This document shows, one piece after another, positions 8,868-17,348 of a stretch of 64,000 nt of DNA. A model generated the notes under the pieces. It searched no databases. It was not told the DNA's origin and worked only from the letters and a program-made list of their open reading frames with translations. The DNA lies in contig CP018783.1 in NCBI GenBank assembly GCA_002025645.1, forward strand, positions 1,984,001 through 2,048,000, in the 5' to 3' direction. This DNA comes from Curtobacterium pusillum (GTDB lineage Bacteria > Actinomycetota > Actinomycetes > Actinomycetales > Microbacteriaceae). Numbering within the stretch: position 1 is the stretch's first letter; every line of letters starts with the position of its first letter. The translations under genes and the position numbers were made by a program.

Positions 8868-9551
8868 GTGGCCCAGCTCCTGGTACTCACCTCAGCCGCG
8901 CCCGGCGACGTCCTGCCGAGCCTCGGACTGCTGAGCCACCGGATCCGCCACGTGCCCGCCGAGGCCGCGCAGCTGGTCAACGCACCGCAGAGCGACCTGA
9001 TGTTCGTGGACGCACGCACCGACCTCGCGAGCGCGAAGGCCCTCTGCAAGATCCTCGCGACGAGCGGGTCGACGACGCCGATCATCCTGGTCGTCACCGA
9101 GGGCGGCCTCACCGCTGTGAACAGCGAGTGGAACGTCGAGGACGTCGTGCTCGAGACCGCCGGTCCCGCCGAGGTCGACGCCCGGATCCGCCTGACCGCC
9201 GGGCGTGCGGTCAAGAACCAGACCGGGTCGAAGATCCAGGCGTCCGGTGTCGTCATCGACGAGGCGAGCTACTCGGCGAAGGTGCGCGGCCGGCCGCTCG
9301 ACCTCACCTTCAAGGAGTTCGAGCTCCTCCGCTTCTTCGCCACGCACCCGTCGCGGGTCTTCACCCGCGAGCAGCTCCTCAGCGAGGTCTGGGGCTACGA
9401 CTACTTCGGCGGCACCCGCACGGTCGACGTGCACGTGCGTCGTCTGCGCGCCAAGCTCGGTGACCTCGAGTCGCTCATCGGCACCGTCCGCAACGTCGGG
9501 TACCGCTTCAACGTCTACGACGACGAGGCCGACCGGCTCTCGGCGCAGTAG
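8868..9551 (+). CDS. glnR: GlnR-type orphan OmpR-family regulator
   Basis: 227 aa. The N-terminal pseudo-receiver contains [18 protein letters not shown] and [17 protein letters not shown], characteristic of actinobacterial GlnR. The C-terminal winged helix contains [34 protein letters not shown] and [10 protein letters not shown]. GlnR controls nitrogen assimilation genes and usually lacks a partner kinase, as here. The GTG at 8868 has a GGAGG 5 nt upstream; an in-frame ATG at 8838 lies before that site and is rejected. The stop overlaps mshD, matching the glnR-mshD order of Mycobacterium. Confidence 0.9.
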   Translation: MAQLLVLTSAAPGDVLPSLGLLSHRIRHVPAEAAQLVNAPQSDLMFVDARTDLASAKALCKILATSGSTTPIILVVTEGGLTAVNSEWNVEDVVLETAGPAEVDARIRLTAGRAVKNQTGSKIQASGVVIDEASYSAKVRGRPLDLTFKEFELLRFFATHPSRVFTREQLLSEVWGYDYFGGTRTVDVHVRRLRAKLGDLESLIGTVRNVGYRFNVYDDEADRLSAQ

Positions 9552-10381
9552 TGGTCGACCTCTCCCGCTTCGTCGTCCCGGACGAGGCCCCGCCGTTCTC
9601 GGACCAGACCCTGGTCGACGTGCGCGCTGGGCGCGCCACCGTCGTCGGGGACGAACGCGGGGTCGCCGTGGTGCGCGACGGTGAGCTCGAGCTCGTCGTC
9701 GGCCTGGAGGAACGGGGGCGCGGCCTCGGCACGGCCCTCGTCACGCAGGTGCTCGGCACGGACGGCGGGGCCGCCCCCGTGGTCGGTCCGGCTCCTCGGC
9801 TCGCGTGGGCGCACGGGGACCACCCGGCTGCGCGGGCGCTCGCGGCGCGGTGCGGCTGGACGGCCGTCCGCACGCTCCTGCAGCTGCGCGCGCCGATCGC
9901 CTCCGCCGCTCCGGACCCGGCGGTGCCGGCCGGGTACTCCCTGTCGGCGTTCCGCGCCGGTGAAGCCGGGGACGAGGCAGACTGGCTCGCCCTCAACGCG
10001 GCGGCGTTCGCCCACCACCCGGAGCAGGGCCGGATGACGCTCGAGGACCTCCGCGCCCGAGAGGCCGACGACTGGTTCTCCGGCGACGACCTGATCCTGC
10101 TCCGCGACGCGTCCGGCGCCCTGGCGGGGTCGTGCTGGCTCAAGGTCGAGGGCGGGATCGGCGAGTTCTACGCGGTCGCCGTGCGCCCGGACCTGCAGGG
10201 GCAGCGGCTCGGCGGCGTGCTCATGCGCGCGGGGACCGCCCGGCTGACCGGTCGTGGGCTCACCGCCGCGGCGCTGTACGTCGAGGGTGACAACGAGCCG
10301 GCGCTGGCGCTCTACCGGCGGTCCGGGTTCGAGCAGCACGCGATCGACGTGCAGTACGCCGCGCCGGGGTCCGGCCGGTAA
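9551..10381 (+). CDS. mshD: mycothiol synthase (acetyl-CoA:Cys-GlcN-Ins acetyltransferase)
   Basis: 276 aa with two GNAT domains. The C-terminal one carries the acetyl-CoA loop VAVRPDLQGQRLGGVLM and GDNEPALALYRRSGF; the N-terminal one carries VVGLEERGRGLGTALV. MshD makes mycothiol, the main low-molecular-weight thiol of Actinobacteria, by acetylating Cys-GlcN-Ins. The GTG overlaps the glnR stop by 1 bp (TAGTG). The length is slightly below typical (about 290-310 aa) but both domains are present. Confidence 0.88.
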   Translation: MVDLSRFVVPDEAPPFSDQTLVDVRAGRATVVGDERGVAVVRDGELELVVGLEERGRGLGTALVTQVLGTDGGAAPVVGPAPRLAWAHGDHPAARALAARCGWTAVRTLLQLRAPIASAAPDPAVPAGYSLSAFRAGEAGDEADWLALNAAAFAHHPEQGRMTLEDLRAREADDWFSGDDLILLRDASGALAGSCWLKVEGGIGEFYAVAVRPDLQGQRLGGVLMRAGTARLTGRGLTAAALYVEGDNEPALALYRRSGFEQHAIDVQYAAPGSGR

Positions 10382-10428
10382 CATGGTGCGGTCGGCGAGG
10401 GGTCGACCACGACGGACTCGGGGGCTCG

Positions 10429-10538
10429 GTGGCGCAGTACGGTCAAGGGGAGCCGCTCGGTGCGTCCTACCGCCTCGCGGCGCTGCTCGGGACGGGCGCG
10501 ACGGGCGAGGTCTGGCAGGTCGACCAGACCGCGACCGG
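10429..10538 (+). pseudogene. 5' fragment of a Hanks-type Ser/Thr protein kinase
   Basis: GTG at 10429 reads MAQYGQGEPLGASYRLAALL then GTGATGEVWQVDQTATG, the glycine-rich ATP loop (GxGxxGxVW) of a bacterial Ser/Thr kinase. Homology stops at 10538. The next stretch of the same kinase is found on the opposite strand immediately downstream (see the next entry). The rest of the catalytic domain (HRD and DFG loops) and any C-terminal region are absent, so the gene is broken. Confidence 0.8.
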
Positions 10539-10654
10539 ACGATCGACGGGTGCTGGAGCCCGAGGAGCACCGAGCGCTCGCGGACGAAGCGCTCCACGAT
10601 CTCCGGGTCCGCCGCGAGTTCGGCGCGCAGGAGCTTCGCCGCGTACCGCTCACC
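10539..10654 (-). pseudogene. inverted internal fragment of the same Ser/Thr kinase
   Basis: Read on the minus strand, this segment gives GERYAAKLLRAELAAD, then PEIVERFVRERSVLLGLQH, then PSIV. It contains the invariant strand-3 Lys (AAK) and helix C, which follow the ATP loop in this family. It continues the forward fragment exactly in register (QTATG then ERYAAK). A ~116-bp piece of one gene has therefore been inverted in place; everything beyond it belongs to an unrelated, more AT-rich region. Confidence 0.8.
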
Positions 10655-10694
10655 CCACTTCGAGGCACTGCTGAACTATGTGACATATTGTTTC

Positions 10695-10910
10695 CTACTG
10701 GTCCGAAGTGCCGTGCACCGGCACACGGAGCCCCTTGGCGGCCGTCAATGCCCCATTCTGGAAGCTTGCCCACGTATCTGCCGCCACATCAGGGTCTCTC
10801 GGACCCCAGGCGTTGTTCGCCAGGCCTTGGATGCCGAGGTTCTGTCCTGACCAGCGCGAATCGCCGCATACACGATGGCGCCTCTGTCGAAATGCCTCGC
10901 CGCCGCGCAC
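10695..10910 (-). other. possible orphan toxin-tip or remnant reading frame
   Basis: A minus-strand frame of about 71 codons ends GLRVPVHGTSDQ and includes GLANNAWGPRDPDVAADTW. It lies downstream of the Rhs gene and its immunity candidate, where displaced toxin tips often sit. Initiation and family are not recognisable, and other frames of the same stretch also look partly coding (YAAIRAGQDRTSASKAW), so a frameshifted remnant is possible. Listed because this ~250-bp stretch is otherwise unexplained. Confidence 0.3.
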
Positions 10911-10912
10911 GG

Positions 10913-11350
10913 CTACTTCAACTCATATCCGTACACCACTCGAGCGATGTGAATTGCACTGAGCAAAGAGCGCATACTATAAGAGGCCTGGCCGATCTCA
11001 AAAATGTATACACCGTCGTGGTGAAAACTATTTGCTATCTGATTTCCGTTACCAGCCGTTACCCCACGCTCGAGCAAAAGCTCTCCACAGCTGGAGTAAA
11101 TTATGACCTGGTTTGTCGAACTACCGATGCCTTTCCCGGACCGGGTAGAGCCGAGCGACGCTTCTGCGTGGTCCACCTTGCAATCAATGCTGATCAGGTG
11201 GGCCTTATCGTAGGCAATCAGAGCGGCGGGCCCGCCTGCGAATATCGCGATGGGCCCTGCCACGACAAGGAAGAGTACGACAATCGCAACGATCCGATTC
11301 CGGATCTTGCCATAGCCCTTCGCCTTGGGTAAAGAATCTTCCACAGTCAA
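10913..11350 (-). CDS. candidate immunity protein with one membrane segment
   Basis: 145 aa from a TTG at 11350 (a GTG two codons later is also possible). Residues about 18-45 form a hydrophobic stretch (IVAIVVLFLVVAGPIAIFAG), and the remainder is soluble with two cysteines (DCKVDH and YSSCGELLLERG). It lies 23 bp downstream of the Rhs toxin gene on the same strand. Its base composition is clearly more AT-rich than the surroundings, as usual for exchangeable immunity genes. The immunity role is inferred from position only; no family is recognised. Confidence 0.55.
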   Translation of the reverse strand: MTVEDSLPKAKGYGKIRNRIVAIVVLFLVVAGPIAIFAGGPAALIAYDKAHLISIDCKVDHAEASLGSTRSGKGIGSSTNQVIIYSSCGELLLERGVTAGNGNQIANSFHHDGVYIFEIGQASYSMRSLLSAIHIARVVYGYELK

Positions 11351-11373
11351 TTGATATCCACTACCTTAATAAC

Positions 11374-14300
11374 TCAATGCCGAGCACCCTCGCGGACCTG
11401 GGGACCTTCAGCGCCGCCGATGATTCCGTTGAGCGTAGTGCCAATAATACTTTCAGGGCTCACATCGTGCCCGGGGCGTATCAACTCGTTGATGGCGGCC
11501 TGCGCCCCACCAGCCGCGTGGTCAACGACCCCGCCAATCGTCGTTTGCCATGCAGCGATGTTTGGCGCGGCCCCCGCGAGCGCGCGCCGACCGGTCGACG
11601 CCACCGCCTCGATCCCGAGTTGCTTGACCCCCCAGGAAGCGACCTTCGGTGCGAATCCGCTGGAGGCTGCGCTGAAGCCCGCTCCCGTCACAACACCTGT
11701 CGCCGCTGCCCCGACGTAGTCGCCGGCGCTCCCCTTCCACCCAGTCTTTGCACCGTAATCAACGGTGTTCGAGAGACCATTTTGTAGCCCGCCCGAGATA
11801 GCAGCCTGGGCCGCTTTCCCGATCGCTGGGAGCGCCTTGGAGATTCCGAACGAGGCAGCACCGCCGAACGCTCCGGACAAGCCTCCGATCGCGGCGTCCA
11901 GACCGGCCTGCCTCCAATCCACGTTCTCACCCTTCGCCTTCTGCGTCGCGACCGACATACCGCCCGACAAGAGCGCGCCGGATCCAGCCATTACAGCGAC
12001 GGCGGCGAGGGGGCCGAGCGGCGTGGCCATCGCGAGGATGGTCAGACCGACCCCAGCTCCGATCGCGAGCCCCGCAATGATCTCGTCTTTGTGATCGACA
12101 GCCCAGTTCCACGCACCAGCGATGACCCCCTGATGCGCATCCCGGTAGGCCTGCAGGTCCGCGTCCGTCGCAGGCCGCAACCCCAACGGGTCCACAGCTT
12201 GCAACGGATCGTTCCCCGCGTACGAGTACGGGTTCCCCGACCACCCCGACCCGAGCACGGGAGCGAGCGGATCGACGGAGAGGAAGCCTCGGGCAGCCGG
12301 GTCGTACACCCGCGCCCCGAGCCACTCGAGGCCACCGATCGAGACACCACCGGTCGCGGTGAGCCCCACGCCCGCCGGCAGGCCCGCACCGGTCACCCCG
12401 GCGAGCACCGCCCACGGGTCCGCTGGATCGGTCGCCCGCGCGTCACGCCACCCCTGCGTTGCCCACTCCGACCCGACTGCGGTGACGCCCCCGGGTAGGC
12501 CGAGCACGCTCGTCCCCGCGATCGACACGAGGGTCGGGACCGCAGCAGCAGTGTCCCACCACGTCTCGACGTCATCGACGGCCGCGAGCTCGCCGAGAGC
12601 ATCCGCCCACACGTTGATCCGGCCGGTCTCCGCGTAGGCGGCATCGCGCGTGACGACACCCGCCAGGTACCCGAGCGCCGACCACGCGTACTCGGTCGTG
12701 GAACCGTCGGGTCCGGTTCGGCGGACACGGCGACCGAGACCGTCGTGCACGTACTCCATCCGCTGGCCGTCCCGCTCCGACGCGACGAGCTGCCCGGCGA
12801 CGTCGTACTCGTACGTGGTCGCCACCCCTCCGATGGTCTCGGAGATGAGTCGTCCGGCAGTGTCGTACGCCCACGTGGACTCACCCGCGCGGACGAGCTG
12901 CCCGGCGTCGTCGTAGTCGTACTCGACCCGCCCGTCGGCGCCGGTGATCGCGACGATCCGGCCGCTGCCGTCGTACTCGATCCGCGTCGCGGAAGCGCCC
13001 TCGAGGGTCGTCGTGGTGTGCGCCACGAGCACGCCGGCCTCGTAGGACCACGCCTGCACGAGGTCCCCGGTCGCCGACTGGACGATGCGCCTGGCGGCGT
13101 CGTACGCGAAGGTACCGGCTCCGAGCCCGTCACGCTCGACCGCGGTCACGCGTCCGGCGGCGTCGCGCCGGAACGCGGTGTGGGTGCCGTCGGGGTCGAT
13201 GCGGGCCGTACGGTTCCCGTCGGCGTCGTACTCCCACCCGACCGAGGACTGCCCGCGACTGCGGCGGACCAGGAGCCCCCGGCGGTCGTGGTGCAGTTCG
13301 TGCTCCACGCTGCGTCCGGCTCCGCGGGTGTGGTCGGTGACGACGAGGTTCCGTCCGAGCGCGTCCCGTCGCAGCTCGAACTGGACGGCGCCGTCGACGG
13401 CGATCTCCTGCTGGCGACCAGCCGCGTCGTACGTCCACGAGGTCGTGCGGCCGTCCGGATCGGTCTGTCCCGTCTGGCGGCCGGCTGCGTCGTAGGTGGC
13501 GGTGGTGGTCCGGCCGAGCGGGTCGGTCACGCTGGTGACCCGGTCGGCATCGTCGTACGTCCGGACGGTGACGCCGCCGGCCGGGTCGGTGACGGTGGTG
13601 AGCCGCCCTTGCTCGTCGTAGGTGAACGCGGTGACCCCGCCGAGACCGTTGACGGTCTCGGTGAGCTGTCCCGCAGGGTCGTAGCGGAACCGACGACGGC
13701 CGTACCGTGCGTCGTGGGCCGAGACGAGCCTCCCGGCTGCGTCGTAGCGGAACCGACTCGTGCCGGACGCCGCCGTCGTCTGCGCGACCACGCGCCCGAC
13801 TGCGTCGTACTCGATCTGTTCGACATCACCGGTGGGCAGGGTCCGGGCCACGACGCGGGAGTCCGCGTCGTACGTGAGTACAGTGCGCGCGCCGGAGGGG
13901 TCGGTGGCCGCCGACGGGCGGCCGCAGACGTCGTACTCGTACGTCGTCCGCGCCCCGGACGGCGTGGCGAGTGACACGACGCGACCAGCGAGGTCGCGCT
14001 CGATCCGTGTCAGGCCGCCTTCGCCGTCGACGAGTTCCACGGGTCGGCCCGCAGCGTCGTAGGTGACCAGCTCGGAGCCCGTGTCGTCGCTGGTCGACTC
14101 GACCGGCCGGCCGTAGGCGTCGAACCGGACGGTCACCGCGTCGAACGCGTCGCGCAGCGACGCGACGCCGGTCTGGACGTCCTCGGCGAAGTCCTGGCGG
14201 ACGCCGGTCGGGTCGACGACGGCCGACAGGCGGCCGTTCACGTCGTACTCGCGTCGCCACGTCGCGCCGGTGGGGTCGGTGACGGCCTGGAGGCGCGACA

Positions 14301-16689
14301 ACGCGTCGTGCGCGAACGTCCAGTCCGCGCCGCCCGGCACCTCGAGCCGCGCCGGGTTGGCCTGGTCGTCGTACGTCTGCGTCGTGGTGCGACCCAGCGG
14401 GTCGGTGATCGTGTGGAGTTCACCGTTCGGCGCGTACGTGTACTCGGTCCGGGCGCCGAGCGGATCGATGACCGCGCTGATGCGACCGCCCACCGTGTGC
14501 TCGAACCGCCACACCGCACCGTCGGCGTCCTGACGGGACTCCAGCAGCCCGGCGGAGTCGTAGCGGTACTCGGTCCGGGCACCGGTCGGGCTGACGGCAG
14601 CGATCGGGCGCCCGGCTCCGTCCCGCTCGATCCGTGCTGTGTCGCCGAGGGCGTTCGTCGTCGCGACCAGCTCACCGAAGGCGTCGTACCCCAGGTCGAC
14701 ACGGACGCCGGTGGGGTCGACCACCCGACGCAGCCGACCCGCTTCCCAGGTCATCTCCGTCCGACCGCCGACCGGGTCGACCACGACGGAGGGGTCACGG
14801 TCGTCCCCGAGGTACTCGTACTCGACGACGGCGCCGGCATCGGTGACGACCGTCGTGACCCGGTCCTGGTCGTCGTAGCCGTAGGTGAAGTCCGCACCAG
14901 AGGGCGTGACCGTGCGGGTCTTCCGACCACGCTCGTCGTACGCGTGGACGGTCACGGAGCGGTCGCGCTCCGTCGCGGACACCAGGTTGCCGTGGGCGTC
15001 GTAGCTCATCGACTGGCGCTGGTCGTCGGAGTCGACGATCCCGACCAGGCGGCCCTTCGCGTCGGCGATGTACGTGTCCGACCGGGAACCGTCCGGGTCG
15101 GACACGACCGTCGCCCGACCGGGCAGGTAGGCGAACCGCACGGTCCGGCCGTGCGGGCTGACCTGCTCGGTCACCCGCCGGGCCTCGTCGTAGGTGTTGT
15201 CGACCTCGACGACACCCGCCGCACTCGTGACGGTCACGACCAGGTCGTCGTCGTTCCAGCCGTACCGTCGGGTCCCGCCGTCGTCGGTGACCGTCACCAG
15301 GCGGCCGCGGTCGTCGTAGCCGTACTCCACGCGGCGCCCGTCGGAACCCCGGACGACCGCGACGCGTTCACCCACGTACTCGACGTCGACCGAGCGACCA
15401 CGCTCGTGCACCAGGCGCGTGACGAGGTCGTGGTCGTCCCGCTCGACGCTGACCGCCGTGCCCGGTCCGCTCGCCGACCCGGTCCAGCTGCCCGACGGGG
15501 TGAAGGTGATGCGGCCGCCGTCGTTGTCGCTGACGACCAGGAGGTCGCCCTCGGCCGCGAGCCAACGGTTCTCGCCGACGCCGCGCGCCCAGCCCTCGCC
15601 GTCACGGGGGAACCGGATCTGCCGGCCGTCGGCGCCGACGAACGACGCGCCCTCGTCGTCGAGCTCGAGCCGGGTCTCGAACACGGACGCCCAGCCCGGT
15701 CCGAACAAGCCGACGTGCTCGTCGAGGGAGTTGTACATGCGGGTGACCTGCAACGAGGCCGATGCGCCCACGAAGCCGAGGTCGAGTTCGGGCTCGAGGA
15801 AGTTGCCCGTCGTCGTGTTCACCGGGTCCATCGAGAAGCCCGTGGTCGGCTGGGCACCGTACGCGGTCGGCGGGTCGAACTGCACGTCCGACCGGGTCGC
15901 CGACACCCCCGCGGCCTGCAGCGCAGCGGCGAGCGCCGAGTCCGTCACGGTCGAGACGTTCCCGTCACCCCCGGCCGCGGCGAAGGCGTCGGCGATCGTG
16001 TTCGCCCACTTGACGTCCTGGTCGTTCGCCGTCAGCCACTGCTGGAACGCCGTGACCACGGTGCCTGCGTCGATGTGCGCCCAGGAGCACGCGGTGTTGA
16101 AGTCAGCGAGCTTGCCGTTGAGGGCGCCCGGCTTGCCGTCGAGCGCCTGGTTCAGGGACGCCGATCCGTTCGCGAAGGTCCGCAGGTCGGCCGGACGCGC
16201 TGACGACGTCCCACCGCCACCACCACCGCCGCCGGGGTTCGGCGTCTGTCGCGGTCGAGCCTTGACCGTCGGGGGCTTGAACGACGGCGGCTTCGTGTTC
16301 TCCACCTGCGGCATCGGGTCGTAGTGGAAGGTGTCGTTCCAGAAGTCCTGGAAGCCGTTCCGCTCGTCCTCGCGCTCCTGCCACTCACGGGCCTTCTTGC
16401 GGTTGGCGCGCTCGGTCGCCGCGGCTTCCTTCATCTGGTCGACCCACCCCGCGACGGTGCGGAGCGCCTCGGCGATGTCGCCGGCGTCCCCGGAGGCAGT
16501 GTTCGCGTTCTCGGTGAAGAGCTGGGAGAAGTGGCCGCGGAACTCCTGGGACGCGATGCTGACGAACCCCTGTCGCGACGCCTGTTGACCGCTGATCGCG
16601 TCGGCTGCACCCGTGAGCGCGCTCTTCAGTGCGTCAGCGGTGCCGTTGTCGAACTGGATCGGATCCGTGTTCGCGTGGATCTTCGCCAT
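11374..16689 (-). CDS. large Rhs/YD-repeat polymorphic toxin with ESX-like N-terminus
   Basis: 1771 aa. Residues 1-110 are helical and resemble ESX/type VII-exported toxin heads (start MAKIHANTDPIQF, GGGGGG after the Cap of the RHGAARATA?); a Pro-rich linker with a run of eight Gly (PNPGGGG region) follows. From about residue 285 (FSMDPVNTTTGNFLEP) the Rhs shell starts, with dozens of YD repeats such as YDAAGRLVSAHDA. It ends at the self-cleavage/core motif region RVYDPAARGFLSVDPLAP...DPLGL near residue 1504. The last 267 residues are Gly/Ala-rich and partly hydrophobic (LAIGAGVGLTILAMATPLGP), with no recognised enzymatic toxin domain. The ATG at 16689 follows a GGGGGGAA site; an upstream in-frame start at 16737 has no such support. 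It follows the WXG100 gene on the same strand. Confidence 0.85.
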   Translation of the reverse strand: MAKIHANTDPIQFDNGTADALKSALTGAADAISGQQASRQGFVSIASQEFRGHFSQLFTENANTASGDAGDIAEALRTVAGWVDQMKEAAATERANRKKAREWQEREDERNGFQDFWNDTFHYDPMPQVENTKPPSFKPPTVKARPRQTPNPGGGGGGGGTSSARPADLRTFANGSASLNQALDGKPGALNGKLADFNTACSWAHIDAGTVVTAFQQWLTANDQDVKWANTIADAFAAAGGDGNVSTVTDSALAAALQAAGVSATRSDVQFDPPTAYGAQPTTGFSMDPVNTTTGNFLEPELDLGFVGASASLQVTRMYNSLDEHVGLFGPGWASVFETRLELDDEGASFVGADGRQIRFPRDGEGWARGVGENRWLAAEGDLLVVSDNDGGRITFTPSGSWTGSASGPGTAVSVERDDHDLVTRLVHERGRSVDVEYVGERVAVVRGSDGRRVEYGYDDRGRLVTVTDDGGTRRYGWNDDDLVVTVTSAAGVVEVDNTYDEARRVTEQVSPHGRTVRFAYLPGRATVVSDPDGSRSDTYIADAKGRLVGIVDSDDQRQSMSYDAHGNLVSATERDRSVTVHAYDERGRKTRTVTPSGADFTYGYDDQDRVTTVVTDAGAVVEYEYLGDDRDPSVVVDPVGGRTEMTWEAGRLRRVVDPTGVRVDLGYDAFGELVATTNALGDTARIERDGAGRPIAAVSPTGARTEYRYDSAGLLESRQDADGAVWRFEHTVGGRISAVIDPLGARTEYTYAPNGELHTITDPLGRTTTQTYDDQANPARLEVPGGADWTFAHDALSRLQAVTDPTGATWRREYDVNGRLSAVVDPTGVRQDFAEDVQTGVASLRDAFDAVTVRFDAYGRPVESTSDDTGSELVTYDAAGRPVELVDGEGGLTRIERDLAGRVVSLATPSGARTTYEYDVCGRPSAATDPSGARTVLTYDADSRVVARTLPTGDVEQIEYDAVGRVVAQTTAASGTSRFRYDAAGRLVSAHDARYGRRRFRYDPAGQLTETVNGLGGVTAFTYDEQGRLTTVTDPAGGVTVRTYDDADRVTSVTDPLGRTTTATYDAAGRQTGQTDPDGRTTSWTYDAAGRQQEIAVDGAVQFELRRDALGRNLVVTDHTRGAGRSVEHELHHDRRGLLVRRSRGQSSVGWEYDADGNRTARIDPDGTHTAFRRDAAGRVTAVERDGLGAGTFAYDAARRIVQSATGDLVQAWSYEAGVLVAHTTTTLEGASATRIEYDGSGRIVAITGADGRVEYDYDDAGQLVRAGESTWAYDTAGRLISETIGGVATTYEYDVAGQLVASERDGQRMEYVHDGLGRRVRRTGPDGSTTEYAWSALGYLAGVVTRDAAYAETGRINVWADALGELAAVDDVETWWDTAAAVPTLVSIAGTSVLGLPGGVTAVGSEWATQGWRDARATDPADPWAVLAGVTGAGLPAGVGLTATGGVSIGGLEWLGARVYDPAARGFLSVDPLAPVLGSGWSGNPYSYAGNDPLQAVDPLGLRPATDADLQAYRDAHQGVIAGAWNWAVDHKDEIIAGLAIGAGVGLTILAMATPLGPLAAVAVMAGSGALLSGGMSVATQKAKGENVDWRQAGLDAAIGGLSGAFGGAASFGISKALPAIGKAAQAAISGGLQNGLSNTVDYGAKTGWKGSAGDYVGAAATGVVTGAGFSAASSGFAPKVASWGVKQLGIEAVASTGRRALAGAAPNIAAWQTTIGGVVDHAAGGAQAAINELIRPGHDVSPESIIGTTLNGIIGGAEGPQVREGARH

Positions 16690-16825
16690 GGTTGGTTCCC
16701 CCCGGAGTCGGTGCTGGTCGTGCTGGTCGCCGCCCACTGGAGCGCGAGCGGCGGCGCGATCCGTCAGGACCCCGAAAGCCCGGGCCGTCGCGCAGGGCGG
16801 CGACCCGGGCAGGACGAGTGGCTGC

Positions 16826-17107
16826 TTACGCGCCGCCGCCCGCGGTGAAGATGTCCTGCGAGATCTTGTCGAGCTGGGTGCGGAGCTGCTCGAGCTCCGA
16901 CTTCGCCTTGTCCAGCGCAGCCTTGGTCTCGGGCCAGGTCGAACCGCGGAACGTCGACGCGAGCGGGCCGTCCCACACGTTCGAGTCGGACAGGATGCGG
17001 CCCTGGGCGTCGAGCTGCGAGATCTGGTCGGTGAACCCGCCGTTCACGATCGACTGGATCTGACGGATGGCACTCTTCGCCTGCTCGGTGGAAAGTACAC
17101 GCGACAT
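16826..17107 (-). CDS. WXG100-family protein
   Basis: 93 aa, helical hairpin size, with the WxG-type turn in [10 protein letters not shown] and a coiled C-terminal helix ([19 protein letters not shown]). WXG100 proteins pair with and help export type VII (ESX) substrates. The ATG at 17107 follows AAAGAGG. It lies 136 bp upstream of the Rhs gene on the same strand, so it is probably the export partner of that toxin. A TATAAG box on the minus strand near 17213-17218 may be the promoter. No ESX secretion ATPase genes are in the window. Confidence 0.82.
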   Translation of the reverse strand: MSRVLSTEQAKSAIRQIQSIVNGGFTDQISQLDAQGRILSDSNVWDGPLASTFRGSTWPETKAALDKAKSELEQLRTQLDKISQDIFTAGGGA

Positions 17108-17277
17108 GGTGAACCTCTTTCGTTTCGTAGCTGCACCCCCGTGCAGTGGAAATCCCCCCGGAGGCTCTGACGCGACCCACCATACCCAGATTCCGGCGCA
17201 GATGTCACCGTTCTTATATCGTGACGATTCCTCCCCTCGTTCGGGGGTCACCGTGCCGACTCGTCCACAGGCCAGTC

Positions 17278-17299
17278 GTTCACCGCGGGTTTCCACAGC
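17278..17299 (+). promoter_or_regulatory. possible PHO box upstream of ppk
   Basis: GTTCACCGCGG is followed directly by GTTTCCACAGC, one good and one weak 11-bp unit, 50 nt before the ppk start. Control of ppk by the Pho system is known in Streptomyces, so this is plausible but weak. Confidence 0.35.
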
Positions 17300-17348
17300 G
17301 TCCACGCGAGGCCCTCCGGGCGCAGGGACCGGGTGGCAGGATGTGGGC

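Noticed and set aside
12100-15400. Regularly spaced similar sequences that might suggest a CRISPR array or tandem repeat
   Set aside because: They are the coding repeats of the Rhs YD motif, in frame and degenerate, not direct repeats with spacers.
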